Shown piece by piece: positions 24,632 to 33,212 of a DNA stretch of 64,000 nt (positions are counted from its first letter, which is position 1; each line of letters begins with the position of its first letter). A program made the position numbers and the translations under genes. Origin of the DNA: PALSA-1180 sp964624625 (lineage in GTDB: Bacteria; Oederibacteriota; Muellerivitia; Muellerivitales; Muellerivitaceae); NCBI GenBank assembly GCA_964624625.1, contig CAZUXW010000007.1, positions 18,499 to 82,498 on the forward strand, written 5' to 3'. A model generated the notes under the pieces. That model was given only the letters and a program-made list of their open reading frames with translations. It was not told the origin of the DNA and did not search any database.

Positions 24632-25495
24632 TTACCTCCCTCTTTTCACCAACAAGTCGGCTAAAAGCCCCAGTGCCGCGATCTGAAGGGACGCCACCAG
24701 CAGGAACAAAGTCTCTAACGTCAGGGCTTGCCCCCGGGACCAGGACAGGACCGCGAACCCCGCACCGGACAACAATATGATACCGCTGAAGGGGATAAAT
24801 ATCTTCAAGGGTTTGAAATACATGACAATCCGCAGGACCAGTGAAAAGAAATTAATCGTGTCCTGAATGGGCCTTATCTTGGAACTTCCGACCCGGGCCG
24901 CGTAAGAAATGGGATGGTACTTGACAATATAGCCGTGGCATTCCAGCGCCAGGGTGATGGTCGTCGTGAAGGAAAAACCGTTGGGAAAAAGGCCCTCATA
25001 ACGGGACGCGCTGTTTTTGCGGAAAACCCGGAGGCCCGAGTTCAAGTCCGGTATTTTCCGGTCCGCCAGGTAGTTGGCCCACTTGCCTAAAAGCCACTTG
25101 GGGCCGCGCCGCAAAAAAGGAATCGCCGCGTTGGGCTTGACACGGGCTCCGACCGCCATATCCGCGGTTTGGGTCAATTGAATCAGCGCCGGGAGCTCCT
25201 CCGCCGGGTAGGTACCATCCGCGTCGAGAATCGCGATCAGGTTGTTCTTGGCCTGCCTCATGCCGGCCTTGATGGAGGCCCCATAACCCCTGTTTTCCCC
25301 CATGGCCACCACCCTGGCCCCCGCCTGGGCGGCCCTCCTTGCCGTTTGGTCCCCGCTGCCGTCGTCGACCACTAAAATTTCATGGCGGACATGGGCCCGG
25401 GAAAGGACCTTTCGGACCGCCTTTACCACATCCCCCACTCCCCGTTCCTCGTTGAAAGCGGGGATGATCACCGAGACCGCTTCGAAAGATTTCAT
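24632..25495 (-). CDS. GT2 family glycosyltransferase, dolichol-phosphate mannosyltransferase type
   Basis: A 287-residue enzyme. The GT-A domain (residues 1-215) has VSVIIPAFNEE at the start, DDGSGD near 42, the DXD-like DADGTYP near 92, and a GSSKI region near 205 as in DPM1-like enzymes that load a sugar onto a polyprenyl phosphate. Two C-terminal hydrophobic segments (about 223-285) anchor it to the membrane. ATG at 25495 is preferred over an upstream in-frame start because GAAGGTGG precedes it; it overlaps the lipoprotein stop by ATGA. It may supply substrate to the flippase-like gene downstream. Confidence 0.9.
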   Translation of the reverse strand: MKSFEAVSVIIPAFNEERGVGDVVKAVRKVLSRAHVRHEILVVDDGSGDQTARRAAQAGARVVAMGENRGYGASIKAGMRQAKNNLIAILDADGTYPAEELPALIQLTQTADMAVGARVKPNAAIPFLRRGPKWLLGKWANYLADRKIPDLNSGLRVFRKNSASRYEGLFPNGFSFTTTITLALECHGYIVKYHPISYAARVGSSKIRPIQDTINFFSLVLRIVMYFKPLKIFIPFSGIILLSGAGFAVLSWSRGQALTLETLFLLVASLQIAALGLLADLLVKRGR

Positions 25496-25842
25496 TTTAA
25501 GTCCACCTTCATCTCGGTGTAGTGCGGTTGTCCCTGGTGCGGGGTGGCGATAACCCTGACCTGGTAGGCTCCTGGCTTCACCCAAGGCGAGAAGGGAATG
25601 GTCCCATAAAAATACCAAAGTCCTTTTCGGGGGTCCTTGCGGAATTCCAACTGGGGGCTGCCAAAGGTCAGTACGGTTCCGACGACCTTTACCGAATCGA
25701 GAGGCGCGTTAATCTTGGCCAGCGCCGGCTGTCCCCGGAGGACCGGCTGGGGGGTAATTTGAAGTTCCAGCGCCGGATCCTTGAGGCCGATCGTGGCGCA
25801 GCCCGTCATGAGCGTCATGGTCAAAATTAAAATCAATCGCAT
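25492..25842 (-). CDS. Small lipoprotein, beta-sandwich-like
   Basis: A 116-residue lipoprotein with lipobox MTGC at residues 12-15. The mature part has alternating strands (ALELQITPQPVLRGQPA, VVGTVLTFGSPQLEFR, GLWYFYGTIPFSPWVKPGAYQV) compatible with an Ig-like or beta-sandwich fold, but I cannot name a family. The start is ATG at 25842 with AGGA upstream. Its stop overlaps the GT2 start (ATGA), so the two are translated together. Confidence 0.78.
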   Translation of the reverse strand: MRLILILTMTLMTGCATIGLKDPALELQITPQPVLRGQPALAKINAPLDSVKVVGTVLTFGSPQLEFRKDPRKGLWYFYGTIPFSPWVKPGAYQVRVIATPHQGQPHYTEMKVDLK

Positions 25843-25919
25843 GGATTTCCTAAAATTCGGGATAAACGTAATAGGGGCCGGGACCAGCCGGGGGGGAACC
25901 TTAGGTTGTAAAACGGGTT

Positions 25920-26501
25920 TTATTTTCCCGCTGGGGCCGCGTCCGGAGGGGCGGCGTTTCGGGCCGCTCGGGAGGCTTCGCGCTGGGATTTCATTTCTTT
26001 GGCTTTTTCCATCATTTTGATCTTAACTTTTTTCTCCCGGGCCTCCTCTTTTGCGTCCCGGAAAGCAAAAGCGTTGGCTTTCAAGAGCATGGTCTCGGTG
26101 AAATAGGCGCCCACGGCAAAATTCACGAAGGCCGGCAGGATCACGGAAAGGGCCACCAGGGATAAAAGCCAAAGGCCGCTCATCACCTGGGTGACGCCTA
26201 GGACCGGTTTTTCCAACAGCCCCAAGTAAGCGACAAAAGCCATCAGGATCACGATCACGGCCAGGAAAAATCCAAGGAGACGGAAGGTTCCGCGGACCTT
26301 TTCATAGGTTCTTTCCAAATCCTCGGCGAACTCGCTGATGGAGTTGCCGCCCGCCTCAATCGTTTCCTTCCAATGCTCATCCCACAGGAGGATTTTGCGG
26401 CGGAGCATCACTCCAAACACCAAGAAGGCGAAGGTGATGGACCATGTCATGAAAGACAAGATCAAAAATCCGAGCGCCGAACCCACCGTGTGATTTAACA
26501 T
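25920..26501 (-). CDS. Hypothetical membrane protein with basic cytoplasmic tail
   Basis: A 193-residue protein with about four hydrophobic helices (residues 7-33, 75-97, 105-125 and a partial one near 130), and a highly charged Lys/Glu/Ala tail (about 145-193) likely helical and cytoplasmic. No known family is recognised. The start is ATG at 26501 with AAAGGATG upstream. It follows the coiled-coil gene after a small terminator and precedes the lipoprotein-GT2 pair. Confidence 0.7.
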   Translation of the reverse strand: MLNHTVGSALGFLILSFMTWSITFAFLVFGVMLRRKILLWDEHWKETIEAGGNSISEFAEDLERTYEKVRGTFRLLGFFLAVIVILMAFVAYLGLLEKPVLGVTQVMSGLWLLSLVALSVILPAFVNFAVGAYFTETMLLKANAFAFRDAKEEAREKKVKIKMMEKAKEMKSQREASRAARNAAPPDAAPAGK

Positions 26502-26526
26502 TTCCCATCCTTTCAGTGTTCCTGCT

Positions 26527-26551
26527 GGAAAAACCCCACAGGGGCTTTTTT
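26527..26551. terminator. Small bidirectional intrinsic terminator
   Basis: AAAAACCCC-ACA-GGGGCTTTTTT: a short, partly A-T stem with an A run and a T run on either side. On the minus strand it would end the coiled-coil gene. Confidence 0.6.
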
Positions 26552-26560
26552 AATAACGGC

Positions 26561-27238
26561 TTAAGATTGCGTCAACTGCACAGTCGCGTCCAAGAGTTCC
26601 AATAAGCGCTGCTTGACCTCGTTCCACTGGGCCCCGCCTTCGCCGTTTTGCTTGGCCTGCTGCCAAGCCATGACCAATTGGGTCAAGATCGTGTCGCCCT
26701 CGGCGATCAAGGTCATCCGGACGGCCAGCCTCCGGTTTTCCTCTTCCTGCTCAAAATCCTCTTTTAACTTTTCAAGAAGCTTGCCTTGGCTTTCGATGCT
26801 GGACGCCTCCGCCTGGAGGGACGCCCTCACTTCGGCCTCCACCTTGTTGCGGATGGAAACTTCCAAAACCTTCAACAGTTCATTTTGATCGGTCGACATA
26901 TTGAACACCGGCGCCGAGGGCTGGGCCGCTTGCGCGTTCCCCGCCGTTCCCTTAGGAGCGGCCTCCCGCCAGTCTTCCTCGGAGGCTAGCTCCGTTTTGA
27001 TGCCCTTGCTCTCCCCAAAGATCATGGGCATAAACTCGGCTATCTTATCATGATAGACTTTCAGCCCGACTTCCATTTCTTTCAGGTCGTCCGCGGTTTG
27101 GGCGTAAACTACCATATTGTACTTGGTTGACTCTTTGACCCGGGCGCTTTTTAAGTGGTCGTGGAGCCTTGGCTCCCGGACTAGGAGCAGCTTTAGGAAC
27201 GCGTCCCATTGGTTTTGGAGTTCAATCGCGACGGCCAT
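26561..27238 (-). CDS. Hypothetical soluble protein with central coiled coil
   Basis: A 225-residue protein without signal peptide. The first ~80 residues (LQNQWDAFLKLLLVREPRLH, with W, L and charged spacing) look vaguely like the C-terminal domain of DnaX/tau, though I cannot confirm it; an Ala/Gln/Pro linker (about 90-115) and a Glu-rich helical second half (115-225) follow. The start is ATG at 27238 with AGGGGAG upstream; it overlaps the 3' end of the NAD(P)HX repair gene by 46 bases. Function unknown. Confidence 0.65.
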   Translation of the reverse strand: MAVAIELQNQWDAFLKLLLVREPRLHDHLKSARVKESTKYNMVVYAQTADDLKEMEVGLKVYHDKIAEFMPMIFGESKGIKTELASEEDWREAAPKGTAGNAQAAQPSAPVFNMSTDQNELLKVLEVSIRNKVEAEVRASLQAEASSIESQGKLLEKLKEDFEQEEENRRLAVRMTLIAEGDTILTQLVMAWQQAKQNGEGGAQWNEVKQRLLELLDATVQLTQS

Positions 27239-28803
27239 CGGGGCTCCCCTTGACTTTCTCTCAACCGCCTCATCAACCTGGGCAGCAACGGCAGCAGGTC
27301 CCCGGCCAACAACCCATCCAAGCCGAATTTCCGGCCAGCCCTCTCGCCGGCCAACCCATGGAGGTAAACCCCGGCCGTGGCCGCGTCAAACGGCGACAGG
27401 CGCTGGGCCAAAAGTCCCCCGATGATTCCCGACAAAACATCCCCTGTTCCAGCGGTCGCCAATGCGCGGCATCCCGTGGGATTGACGCGAACTTGCCCCT
27501 GGGGACTGGCGATGACCGTGAACCGGCCTTTTAAAACAACCACGACATTATAGCCCTCGGCTATTTGCTTCGCAACTTTAACACGGTTTAGCTCAACTTC
27601 GTTAATGGTTGTTTTTAAAAGCCAAGCCGCTTCCCCTGGGTGCGGCGTTAAAACAACAGGGGCTTTCACCGCCCTGAAAATATCCAACTGTCCCCCCAAC
27701 AGGTTGAGGGCGTCCGCGTCCACTACCATAGGAACGGTAAGCTTCGTCAGGATTTCCCGAAGCAATTGGCCCGTCTCCCGGTGGCGGCCGATGCCTGGTC
27801 CGACCACCGCCGCGTTGACGTTGGCGGCCAAGTGCAGGATGCGCCCCGCGGCCTTGAGCGATAGAAATCCCCCCTCCACCTCAGGAACAGGGGCGGTCAT
27901 GGGTTCGGTAAGTTTTACTTCCAAAATCGCGTTGAGGCTCTCCGGACAGGCCACGGTGACCAGGCCCGCGCCGATCCGCTGGGCGCCGTAAGCGCAAAGG
28001 GCCGCGGCCCCGGTCAGCCCCGTCGCTCCCGCCACGACAATCAACCGGCCCCTGGTCCCCTTATGGGTATTTGCGTCATAGCGGGGAAGAACTTTTTGAA
28101 CCAGGGAAAGTTCCGTCAATTCCATTTTAAGGGCCGGTGATTTCAACAACTCCTCGGGAAATCCGATATTCACGATTTTGACCAGGCCAACCAGGCTTGA
28201 TCCAAGGGGGCTGTAAAAACCAATCTTGGGAAGCCCGAAGGTGACTGTCAGCCGGGCCGGCAGGGCCTCCCCTAAGGGCGACCCCGTATCCGCCGACATT
28301 CCCGAGGGAATATCCACCGCCGCCACAGGCTTGTCCAGGCTCCGCGCCAGTTGGATCACCTCTTTAAAAAGTCCTTCCACGGGCCGGGAGAGTCCGGTCC
28401 CGAACAGGGCGTCCACCAGAAAGTCGCACTTCTCCAAAGCCACCCGGACCGGCTTCAGGCCGTTCCGATCTTTCAGGAAAAGCACCGGAACTTTCGCCGC
28501 CTTGGTTTTCAGGTACTGTTTTTTGGCTTCTGTGCCCAAATGCTCCGCGTCCCCCACGATGACCACGACCACGCCGGCTTTATTCCGCTTCAGGAGCCTG
28601 GCGGCCACCAAACCATCCCCGCCGTTATTTCCCAAACCACAGAGGACACCGATGGTTTTTTTGGCGCATTTCCCCCATTCGGCCTCAAGGGCTGCGACAA
28701 ACGCGGCTCCTGCCGCCTCCATCAACCCCGTGATCGTTAAGCCGTGATCCTTCACGGCCGACTCATCCATTTTCTTCATGTCCAAGGCCGTGGCGATTTT
28801 CAT
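27193..28803 (-). CDS. nnr: Bifunctional NAD(P)H-hydrate repair enzyme
   Basis: Repairs hydrated NADH and NADPH. Of 536 residues, 1-215 form the NnrE epimerase domain (GLGNNGGDGLVAARLL near 55) and 225-536 the ATP/ADP-dependent NnrD dehydratase domain, a ribokinase-like fold (GATGLTGAAALCAYGAQRIGAG near 262, LTPHPGEA near 375, GTGDVLSGIIGGLLAQ near 460). ATG at 28803 is chosen over the TTG at 28818 because AAGGAG lies five bases upstream and the stop of the preceding GT-C gene overlaps it as ATGA. Its last ~15 codons overlap the start of the coiled-coil gene. Confidence 0.93.
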   Translation of the reverse strand: MKIATALDMKKMDESAVKDHGLTITGLMEAAGAAFVAALEAEWGKCAKKTIGVLCGLGNNGGDGLVAARLLKRNKAGVVVVIVGDAEHLGTEAKKQYLKTKAAKVPVLFLKDRNGLKPVRVALEKCDFLVDALFGTGLSRPVEGLFKEVIQLARSLDKPVAAVDIPSGMSADTGSPLGEALPARLTVTFGLPKIGFYSPLGSSLVGLVKIVNIGFPEELLKSPALKMELTELSLVQKVLPRYDANTHKGTRGRLIVVAGATGLTGAAALCAYGAQRIGAGLVTVACPESLNAILEVKLTEPMTAPVPEVEGGFLSLKAAGRILHLAANVNAAVVGPGIGRHRETGQLLREILTKLTVPMVVDADALNLLGGQLDIFRAVKAPVVLTPHPGEAAWLLKTTINEVELNRVKVAKQIAEGYNVVVVLKGRFTVIASPQGQVRVNPTGCRALATAGTGDVLSGIIGGLLAQRLSPFDAATAGVYLHGLAGERAGRKFGLDGLLAGDLLPLLPRLMRRLRESQGEPRWPSRLNSKTNGTRS

Positions 28804-30320
28804 GGCTTCTCCTTCCAATGGTTGGGAATCCGGTAGACCCGGCTCCTAAAGAACTGCGGCACAAAACGGAAAGCCGTGGCCATGGTCCTGTTTTGAACCA
28901 AGGGATCCTCCATGACGTCCGTCAATAACGGCACCACCATACTGTTTTCCTCCCTCAGCAATTCCGCCCCGTGCTTTTGAACCAAATGCTGGTCGACTTG
29001 CCCGATCCTGGGGATATAAAAACTATGGAGTACCACGTATTCGCCGGGTTCGGGATTGAACTGGGTGTTCTCGGCCAGGTAAGGCATCAGGGTCACTTTC
29101 CGACCGGACCAATATTGGGTTTTCGGAACCTCGTCCGAGAAAATAACCGCGTCGTCGGGAAGTGTTTTCAAAAACTCCGCGGAGCGCTTGATGTCCCCAA
29201 AGGAATCCGTTTGGCTGATCAACACCGCCCCGGAAAAAAGGGCCAGCCAGGACAGGCAAAGGGTCAAAAGCCCGTTTTTCATGAACAGGACCCGGATAAC
29301 ACCCCGGGTTTTATCCAAACTCTCAAAAAAAGTTTCCAAATGGAATCCCGCCGCCACCAGCAGCAGGGGAAGGAACAGCAGCATGTGCCGGTCCTGATAT
29401 TGGGCCGGAATGAGCCGGGAAATAAAAACAAGAATGAAAATTTGAATCGTTATTTTTTTGAGCGAGTCCCCTTCAGGACCTTTCCGGCGGACCATTTTGG
29501 CCAATCCCAGCACGGCGAACCAAAAAACCAACGGCGTGAAAACATAAAGGGGTTGGGTTAAATAAGCGTAAAGATGATCCATGAAATTCACGAAGGGAAA
29601 GCGGACCCTTTCCGCGCCCTCACTGAGGCCCAGGCCCTCCTGATAGGCGGAAAGAAGCAGGAGCATTTTCCGGCTCATAAAATAAAAAGGCAGGGCCCAA
29701 ACGAGCAAAAGGCCGGCGATATTTTTCCAGGAACCCTTTTTCCGGAGCCCCCCTATCAAAAACACCAGCCAGGGAAAAAGAAGAAATCCTTCCGCCCTGG
29801 TTATGGCGGCCGCCGCGCCCATCCCGCAGGCCTGCCACCAGGCGGATTCGCTTTGATCCACCTCCGCCGCGGTCATTCTTTCCAGGCTCCACCAAAAAAA
29901 AAGTAAAAAGAGCGTGTCAGGCATGACCTTGAGGGACCATTGCCAGAGAAGGGGGGAAAACAGGGCCATGGAGCAAATGATCCCCGACATTTCCAGGGGA
30001 ACCCATCGCCTGGAAAATTTCCACAAGGGGATGAGAAAAAGGACCCCCGCCAGGGCGGAAACCATTCTCCCCCAAAGCCACCCGGGCAGTCCCATTTGCT
30101 CCCCCAGCCACACCAGGGCGGGATAGCCCGGCAGGATAATGAAGCGGGGCGTCTGGACAAAATCGGGATTGAAATAAGTCAGGCACAAGATTCCGTCGGT
30201 CGTTTCGGCGGCAGCGGTCCTGAGCATGGCCGCGCGGGTCAATATCCCCACAAAGGCCAAAAACCAAAACCATTGGACCGGGCTTAATTGGCGGGGAACG
30301 AAGGGTTTTCTCTCACTCAT
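28800..30320 (-). CDS. GT-C fold membrane glycosyltransferase (ArnT/PMT-like)
   Basis: A 506-residue multi-helix membrane protein with about ten hydrophobic helices and a ~150-residue C-terminal soluble domain. The first luminal loop has an acidic dyad-like TTDGILCLTYFNPD near residue 45 and an aromatic region typical of GT-C polyprenyl-phosphate sugar transferases such as ArnT. The sugar and acceptor are unknown. It overlaps acpS and nnr by ATGA at each side. Confidence 0.72.
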   Translation of the reverse strand: MSERKPFVPRQLSPVQWFWFLAFVGILTRAAMLRTAAAETTDGILCLTYFNPDFVQTPRFIILPGYPALVWLGEQMGLPGWLWGRMVSALAGVLFLIPLWKFSRRWVPLEMSGIICSMALFSPLLWQWSLKVMPDTLFLLFFWWSLERMTAAEVDQSESAWWQACGMGAAAAITRAEGFLLFPWLVFLIGGLRKKGSWKNIAGLLLVWALPFYFMSRKMLLLLSAYQEGLGLSEGAERVRFPFVNFMDHLYAYLTQPLYVFTPLVFWFAVLGLAKMVRRKGPEGDSLKKITIQIFILVFISRLIPAQYQDRHMLLFLPLLLVAAGFHLETFFESLDKTRGVIRVLFMKNGLLTLCLSWLALFSGAVLISQTDSFGDIKRSAEFLKTLPDDAVIFSDEVPKTQYWSGRKVTLMPYLAENTQFNPEPGEYVVLHSFYIPRIGQVDQHLVQKHGAELLREENSMVVPLLTDVMEDPLVQNRTMATAFRFVPQFFRSRVYRIPNHWKEKP

Positions 30321-30715
30321 GGCATGCTGCCAGGGGAGGTCGTCTCGAACAGGACGGTCGCCGTGGCGTCCCGCTTGCTATGGGCGATGGTGACATGAAC
30401 CCGGTCGATTTTCCGTTCCAAGCGGAGCTGTTCCATGACGCCTGATAACTTCAAGGCCGGTTTACCGCTCGGTTCCCGGACCACCTCAATATGGATCCAT
30501 TTCCAACGGCCCCCGAAACCATGGCCGAAGGCCTTGATGACGGCTTCCTTCACGGCGAAACGGCCGGCGAGGGAGGGATAGGGATCGGATTTCTTGAGGC
30601 AATAGGCGGCTTCGCCGGGAGTGAAAAGGCGCTTGATAAAGCGCTCCCCGTGCTTGAGATGGGCGTTTTTCACCCTTTCGATTTCAATCAGATCCACACC
30701 TAGCCCGACGATCAT
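30317..30715 (-). CDS. acpS: Holo-[acyl-carrier-protein] synthase
   Basis: Transfers 4'-phosphopantetheine from CoA to acyl carrier protein. The 132-residue protein has the Mg-binding GVDLIEIERV near residue 5 and the catalytic GRFAVKEAVIKAFG near 52, plus HVTIAHSKR near 105, all as expected. The start is ATG at 30715 with AAAGG eight bases upstream; an upstream GTG adds three residues without benefit. Its TGA overlaps the GT-C start as ATGA. Adjacency of acpS and nnr is common in bacteria. Confidence 0.94.
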   Translation of the reverse strand: MIVGLGVDLIEIERVKNAHLKHGERFIKRLFTPGEAAYCLKKSDPYPSLAGRFAVKEAVIKAFGHGFGGRWKWIHIEVVREPSGKPALKLSGVMEQLRLERKIDRVHVTIAHSKRDATATVLFETTSPGSMP

Positions 30716-30789
30716 GTAGCACACCTTTGATTACGAGGACACCAACGACATTTTATCTTTAATTTTACGGGGAACACAAGAAGGGTCTT

Positions 30790-31116
30790 TTATTTCAATT
30801 TTACGAAAATTTTCCCGTTTTCCGCCTTCACCTCATGGACCACGACGCGCATGTCGGAAAGGCCCTTTGTCGACAAGCCAGTCGCCAGGTCGAAGGACCA
30901 TTGATGGAGCGGGCAAACAACGCTGTTGCCGTCGAATGTTCCTCGTCCCAGGAAACCTCCAACGTGGGGGCAGTCATTGTCGATCGCGAAGAGTTTTCCA
31001 AACCGCTTGATGACGGCGATTCGTCTCCCGCTGATTTTCACGATTTCCATGCTGTTGTCGGACAAGGAGGATTCTTCGAGGACTTCGTGAAAGGCGGGGA
31101 TTTCAGAAGAGTTCAT
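30790..31116 (-). CDS. Rieske [2Fe-2S] domain protein, NirD-like ferredoxin
   Basis: A 108-residue soluble Rieske protein with ligands in CPHVGGFLG near residue 48 and CPLHQWSFD near 67 (C-x-H ... C-x2-H). It resembles the small ferredoxin or NirD subunit used with oxygenases or reductases. No oxidoreductase partner is adjacent; its neighbours are atpC upstream and acpS downstream. ATG at 31116 is used; GAGAG lies five bases upstream. A TATAAT at about 31180 could be its own promoter but has no good -35. Confidence 0.85.
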   Translation of the reverse strand: MNSSEIPAFHEVLEESSLSDNSMEIVKISGRRIAVIKRFGKLFAIDNDCPHVGGFLGRGTFDGNSVVCPLHQWSFDLATGLSTKGLSDMRVVVHEVKAENGKIFVKLK

Positions 31117-31199
31117 GTTAACTCTCAAAAGCTAAAATAATTTTCCCCTTCCGCAGGGGGCGAGGGATATGTTCGAGAATTATACCAACCCATTGTGTT

Positions 31200-31619
31200 T
31201 TATCTTCTGAGTGCCTTAGCTTCTTCGGCCGCTTTCAACCGGGCTTCGGCGCGGGCCAGGGCGTGCCTGACGGCCTCCAGGTCGGTTCCCTCTTTTTTCT
31301 CGGACAATTGGGCTTGGGATTGGGCTTTCAACTTTTTCGCGGCCTCCACGTCGATCTCATCGGCCTTTTCATAATCCTCGGCCAGGACAATGACGGAGGT
31401 TTGGTTGACCTCCGCGAAGCCTCCCGCCACGAAATAAAGCTCCCGGCTGGAGCCCTTCCCGATCCTCAAGGTTCCGGGCTTCAAGGCGGAGATAAAAGCC
31501 ATGTGTCGGGCCATCACCCCGAATTCACCCATCTCGCCCGGAAGCACCACCAAGGTGGCCTCTTCCGCGATGGCGGGCTTGTCCGGAGCGACGACTTGAA
31601 GATTAAAGGTATTGGCCAT
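31200..31619 (-). CDS. atpC: ATP synthase F1 subunit epsilon
   Basis: A 139-residue coupling and inhibitory subunit. The N-terminal beta-sandwich (NLQVVAPDKPAIAEEATLVVL, GEFGVMARHMAFISALKPG) is followed by a Lys/Ala/Glu-rich C-terminal helical hairpin (about 90-139) which in the family can block rotation. It is last in the atp operon. The start is ATG at 31619 with AAAGGA upstream. The gap to atpD is filled by an inverted repeat (31627-31724). Confidence 0.95.
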   Translation of the reverse strand: MANTFNLQVVAPDKPAIAEEATLVVLPGEMGEFGVMARHMAFISALKPGTLRIGKGSSRELYFVAGGFAEVNQTSVIVLAEDYEKADEIDVEAAKKLKAQSQAQLSEKKEGTDLEAVRHALARAEARLKAAEEAKALRR

Positions 31620-31626
31620 AAATCCT

Positions 31627-31724
31627 TTTTCACCACAGGGTTAACGGTGTAACACGCAGTAAGAATTAAGAAGGGTCAAAAAAAAGCCTTACTCGGTTCC
31701 CTCTGTGTCACTCCGTGGTTCAAA
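31627..31724. repeat. Inverted repeat, family C, between atpD and atpC
   Basis: The left arm (31627-31663) TTTTCACCACAGGGTTAACG continues with GTAACACGCAGTAAG, and the right arm (31687-31724) CCTTACTCGGTTCCCTCTGT GTCACTCCGTGGTTCAAA is its imperfect complement. Units of the form CCACAGGGT repeat every 9 bases. It occupies most of the gap inside the operon. Confidence 0.85.
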
Positions 31725-31727
31725 TTC

Positions 31728-33146
31728 CTACATTTTTTTCGCGCGCTCGACCACTTCATCGATGCTTCCGACCATGTAGAAGGCCTGCTCGGGCAGGCTG
31801 TCGTACTGTCCGTCCACCAATCCCTTGAAGGAACGGATGGTATCGGCCAGGGAAACATAGCGGCCGGGGGTTCCGGTGAATTCTTGGGCGACGAAAAAGG
31901 GCTGGGACAGGAACTTCTGGATGCGGCGGGCCCGGGAGACGATCAGTTTGTCGTCGTCGGACAGCTCGTCGATACCCAGGATGGCGATGATGTCGCGCAG
32001 TTCCTTGTAGCGCTGGAGGATCTGCTGGACCCTTCGGGCTACGGTGTAATGCTCTTCCCCGATGACCAGGGGATCCAACATGCGGGAAGTGGAATCCAAG
32101 GGATCCACCGCGGGGTAAATCCCGAGTTCCGTCAGGGCCCGATTCAACACGGTGGTCGCGTCCAAGTGCGAGAAGGAAGTGGCCGGGGCCGGATCGGTCA
32201 AGTCGTCGGCCGGCACGTAAATGGCCTGGACCGAGGTAATCGAGCCCTTTTGCGTGGAGGTGATCCGTTCTTGCAAAGCGCCCATTTCGGAAGCCAGGGT
32301 CGGTTGGTATCCGACGGCGGAAGGCATCCGGCCCAAAAGAGCCGACACTTCCGAACCGGCCTGGGTGAATCGGAAGATATTGTCGATGAACAGGAGAACG
32401 TCCTGGTTTTCCTCGTCGCGGAAATATTCGGCGATCGTAAGCCCCGACAAACCCACCCTGGCGCGGGCGCCGGGCGGCTCGTTCATTTGGCCGTATACCA
32501 ACGAGGCTTTTTCCAAAACCTTGGATTCCTTCATTTCAATCAAAAGGTCGTTCCCCTCGCGGGTCCTTTCTCCGACCCCGGCGAAAACCGAGTAGCCGCC
32601 GTGTTGGGTGGCGATGTTGCGGATGAGTTCCATGATCACGACGGTTTTTCCGACCCCGGCTCCGCCGAAGAGGCCGATCTTACCTCCCTTTTGGTAGGGT
32701 GCCAGCAGGTCGATGACCTTAATCCCCGTTTCCAAAATTTGTTTTTTCGTGGACTGTTCCACGAGGGGGGGCGCGGAACGGTGGATGGGGTAGCGTTTCT
32801 CGTGTTTGACAGGGCCCATCTCATCCACCGGCTCGCCCAGCACATTCAAAACCCGCCCCAAAACTCCCCGGCCGACGGGCACGGAAATAGGAGAACCCGT
32901 GTCCGTGACCGTCATACCCCGGCGGAGGCCGTCGGTGGAGCTCATGGCCACCGCGCGCACCGTCTGGTCCCCCAGATGCTGGGCGACTTCCAGGGTGATG
33001 TGGATGTTTTCCTTGTCGTAGTCGATCTTGACGGCGTTATAGATGGACGGCACTTCCCCGCCGGCGAATTTGATGTCGACGACCGGTCCAATGACCTGGA
33101 TGACCTCTCCGGTTTTTGTTGCGGCCTCTGTTTTCGTCGCGCTCAT
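31728..33146 (-). CDS. atpD: ATP synthase F1 subunit beta
   Basis: A 472-residue catalytic subunit. The P loop GGAGVGKTVVIMELI is near residue 150, the Glu of GERTREGNDL near 190, ALLGRMPSAVGYQP near 280 and the DELSDDDKL region near 400 are standard, and the C-terminus (FYMVGSIDEVVERAKKM) is intact. The N-terminal ~13 residues (MSATKTEAATKTG) are a short extension. The start is ATG at 33146 with GAGGAG upstream. Confidence 0.98.
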   Translation of the reverse strand: MSATKTEAATKTGEVIQVIGPVVDIKFAGGEVPSIYNAVKIDYDKENIHITLEVAQHLGDQTVRAVAMSSTDGLRRGMTVTDTGSPISVPVGRGVLGRVLNVLGEPVDEMGPVKHEKRYPIHRSAPPLVEQSTKKQILETGIKVIDLLAPYQKGGKIGLFGGAGVGKTVVIMELIRNIATQHGGYSVFAGVGERTREGNDLLIEMKESKVLEKASLVYGQMNEPPGARARVGLSGLTIAEYFRDEENQDVLLFIDNIFRFTQAGSEVSALLGRMPSAVGYQPTLASEMGALQERITSTQKGSITSVQAIYVPADDLTDPAPATSFSHLDATTVLNRALTELGIYPAVDPLDSTSRMLDPLVIGEEHYTVARRVQQILQRYKELRDIIAILGIDELSDDDKLIVSRARRIQKFLSQPFFVAQEFTGTPGRYVSLADTIRSFKGLVDGQYDSLPEQAFYMVGSIDEVVERAKKM

Positions 33147-33212
33147 AAGTCTCCTCTTTATTTTAAAAGTATTCCTGTGTCGCCCGGGACAAACCCGGAA
33201 ACGGATGCTTTC

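Noticed and set aside
22133..25618. Full hopanoid (hpnIJKL) cluster
   Set aside because: The order is similar, but there is no HpnK-like deacetylase or squalene-hopene cyclase, and the GT2 is DPM-like, so only a loose resemblance is reported.
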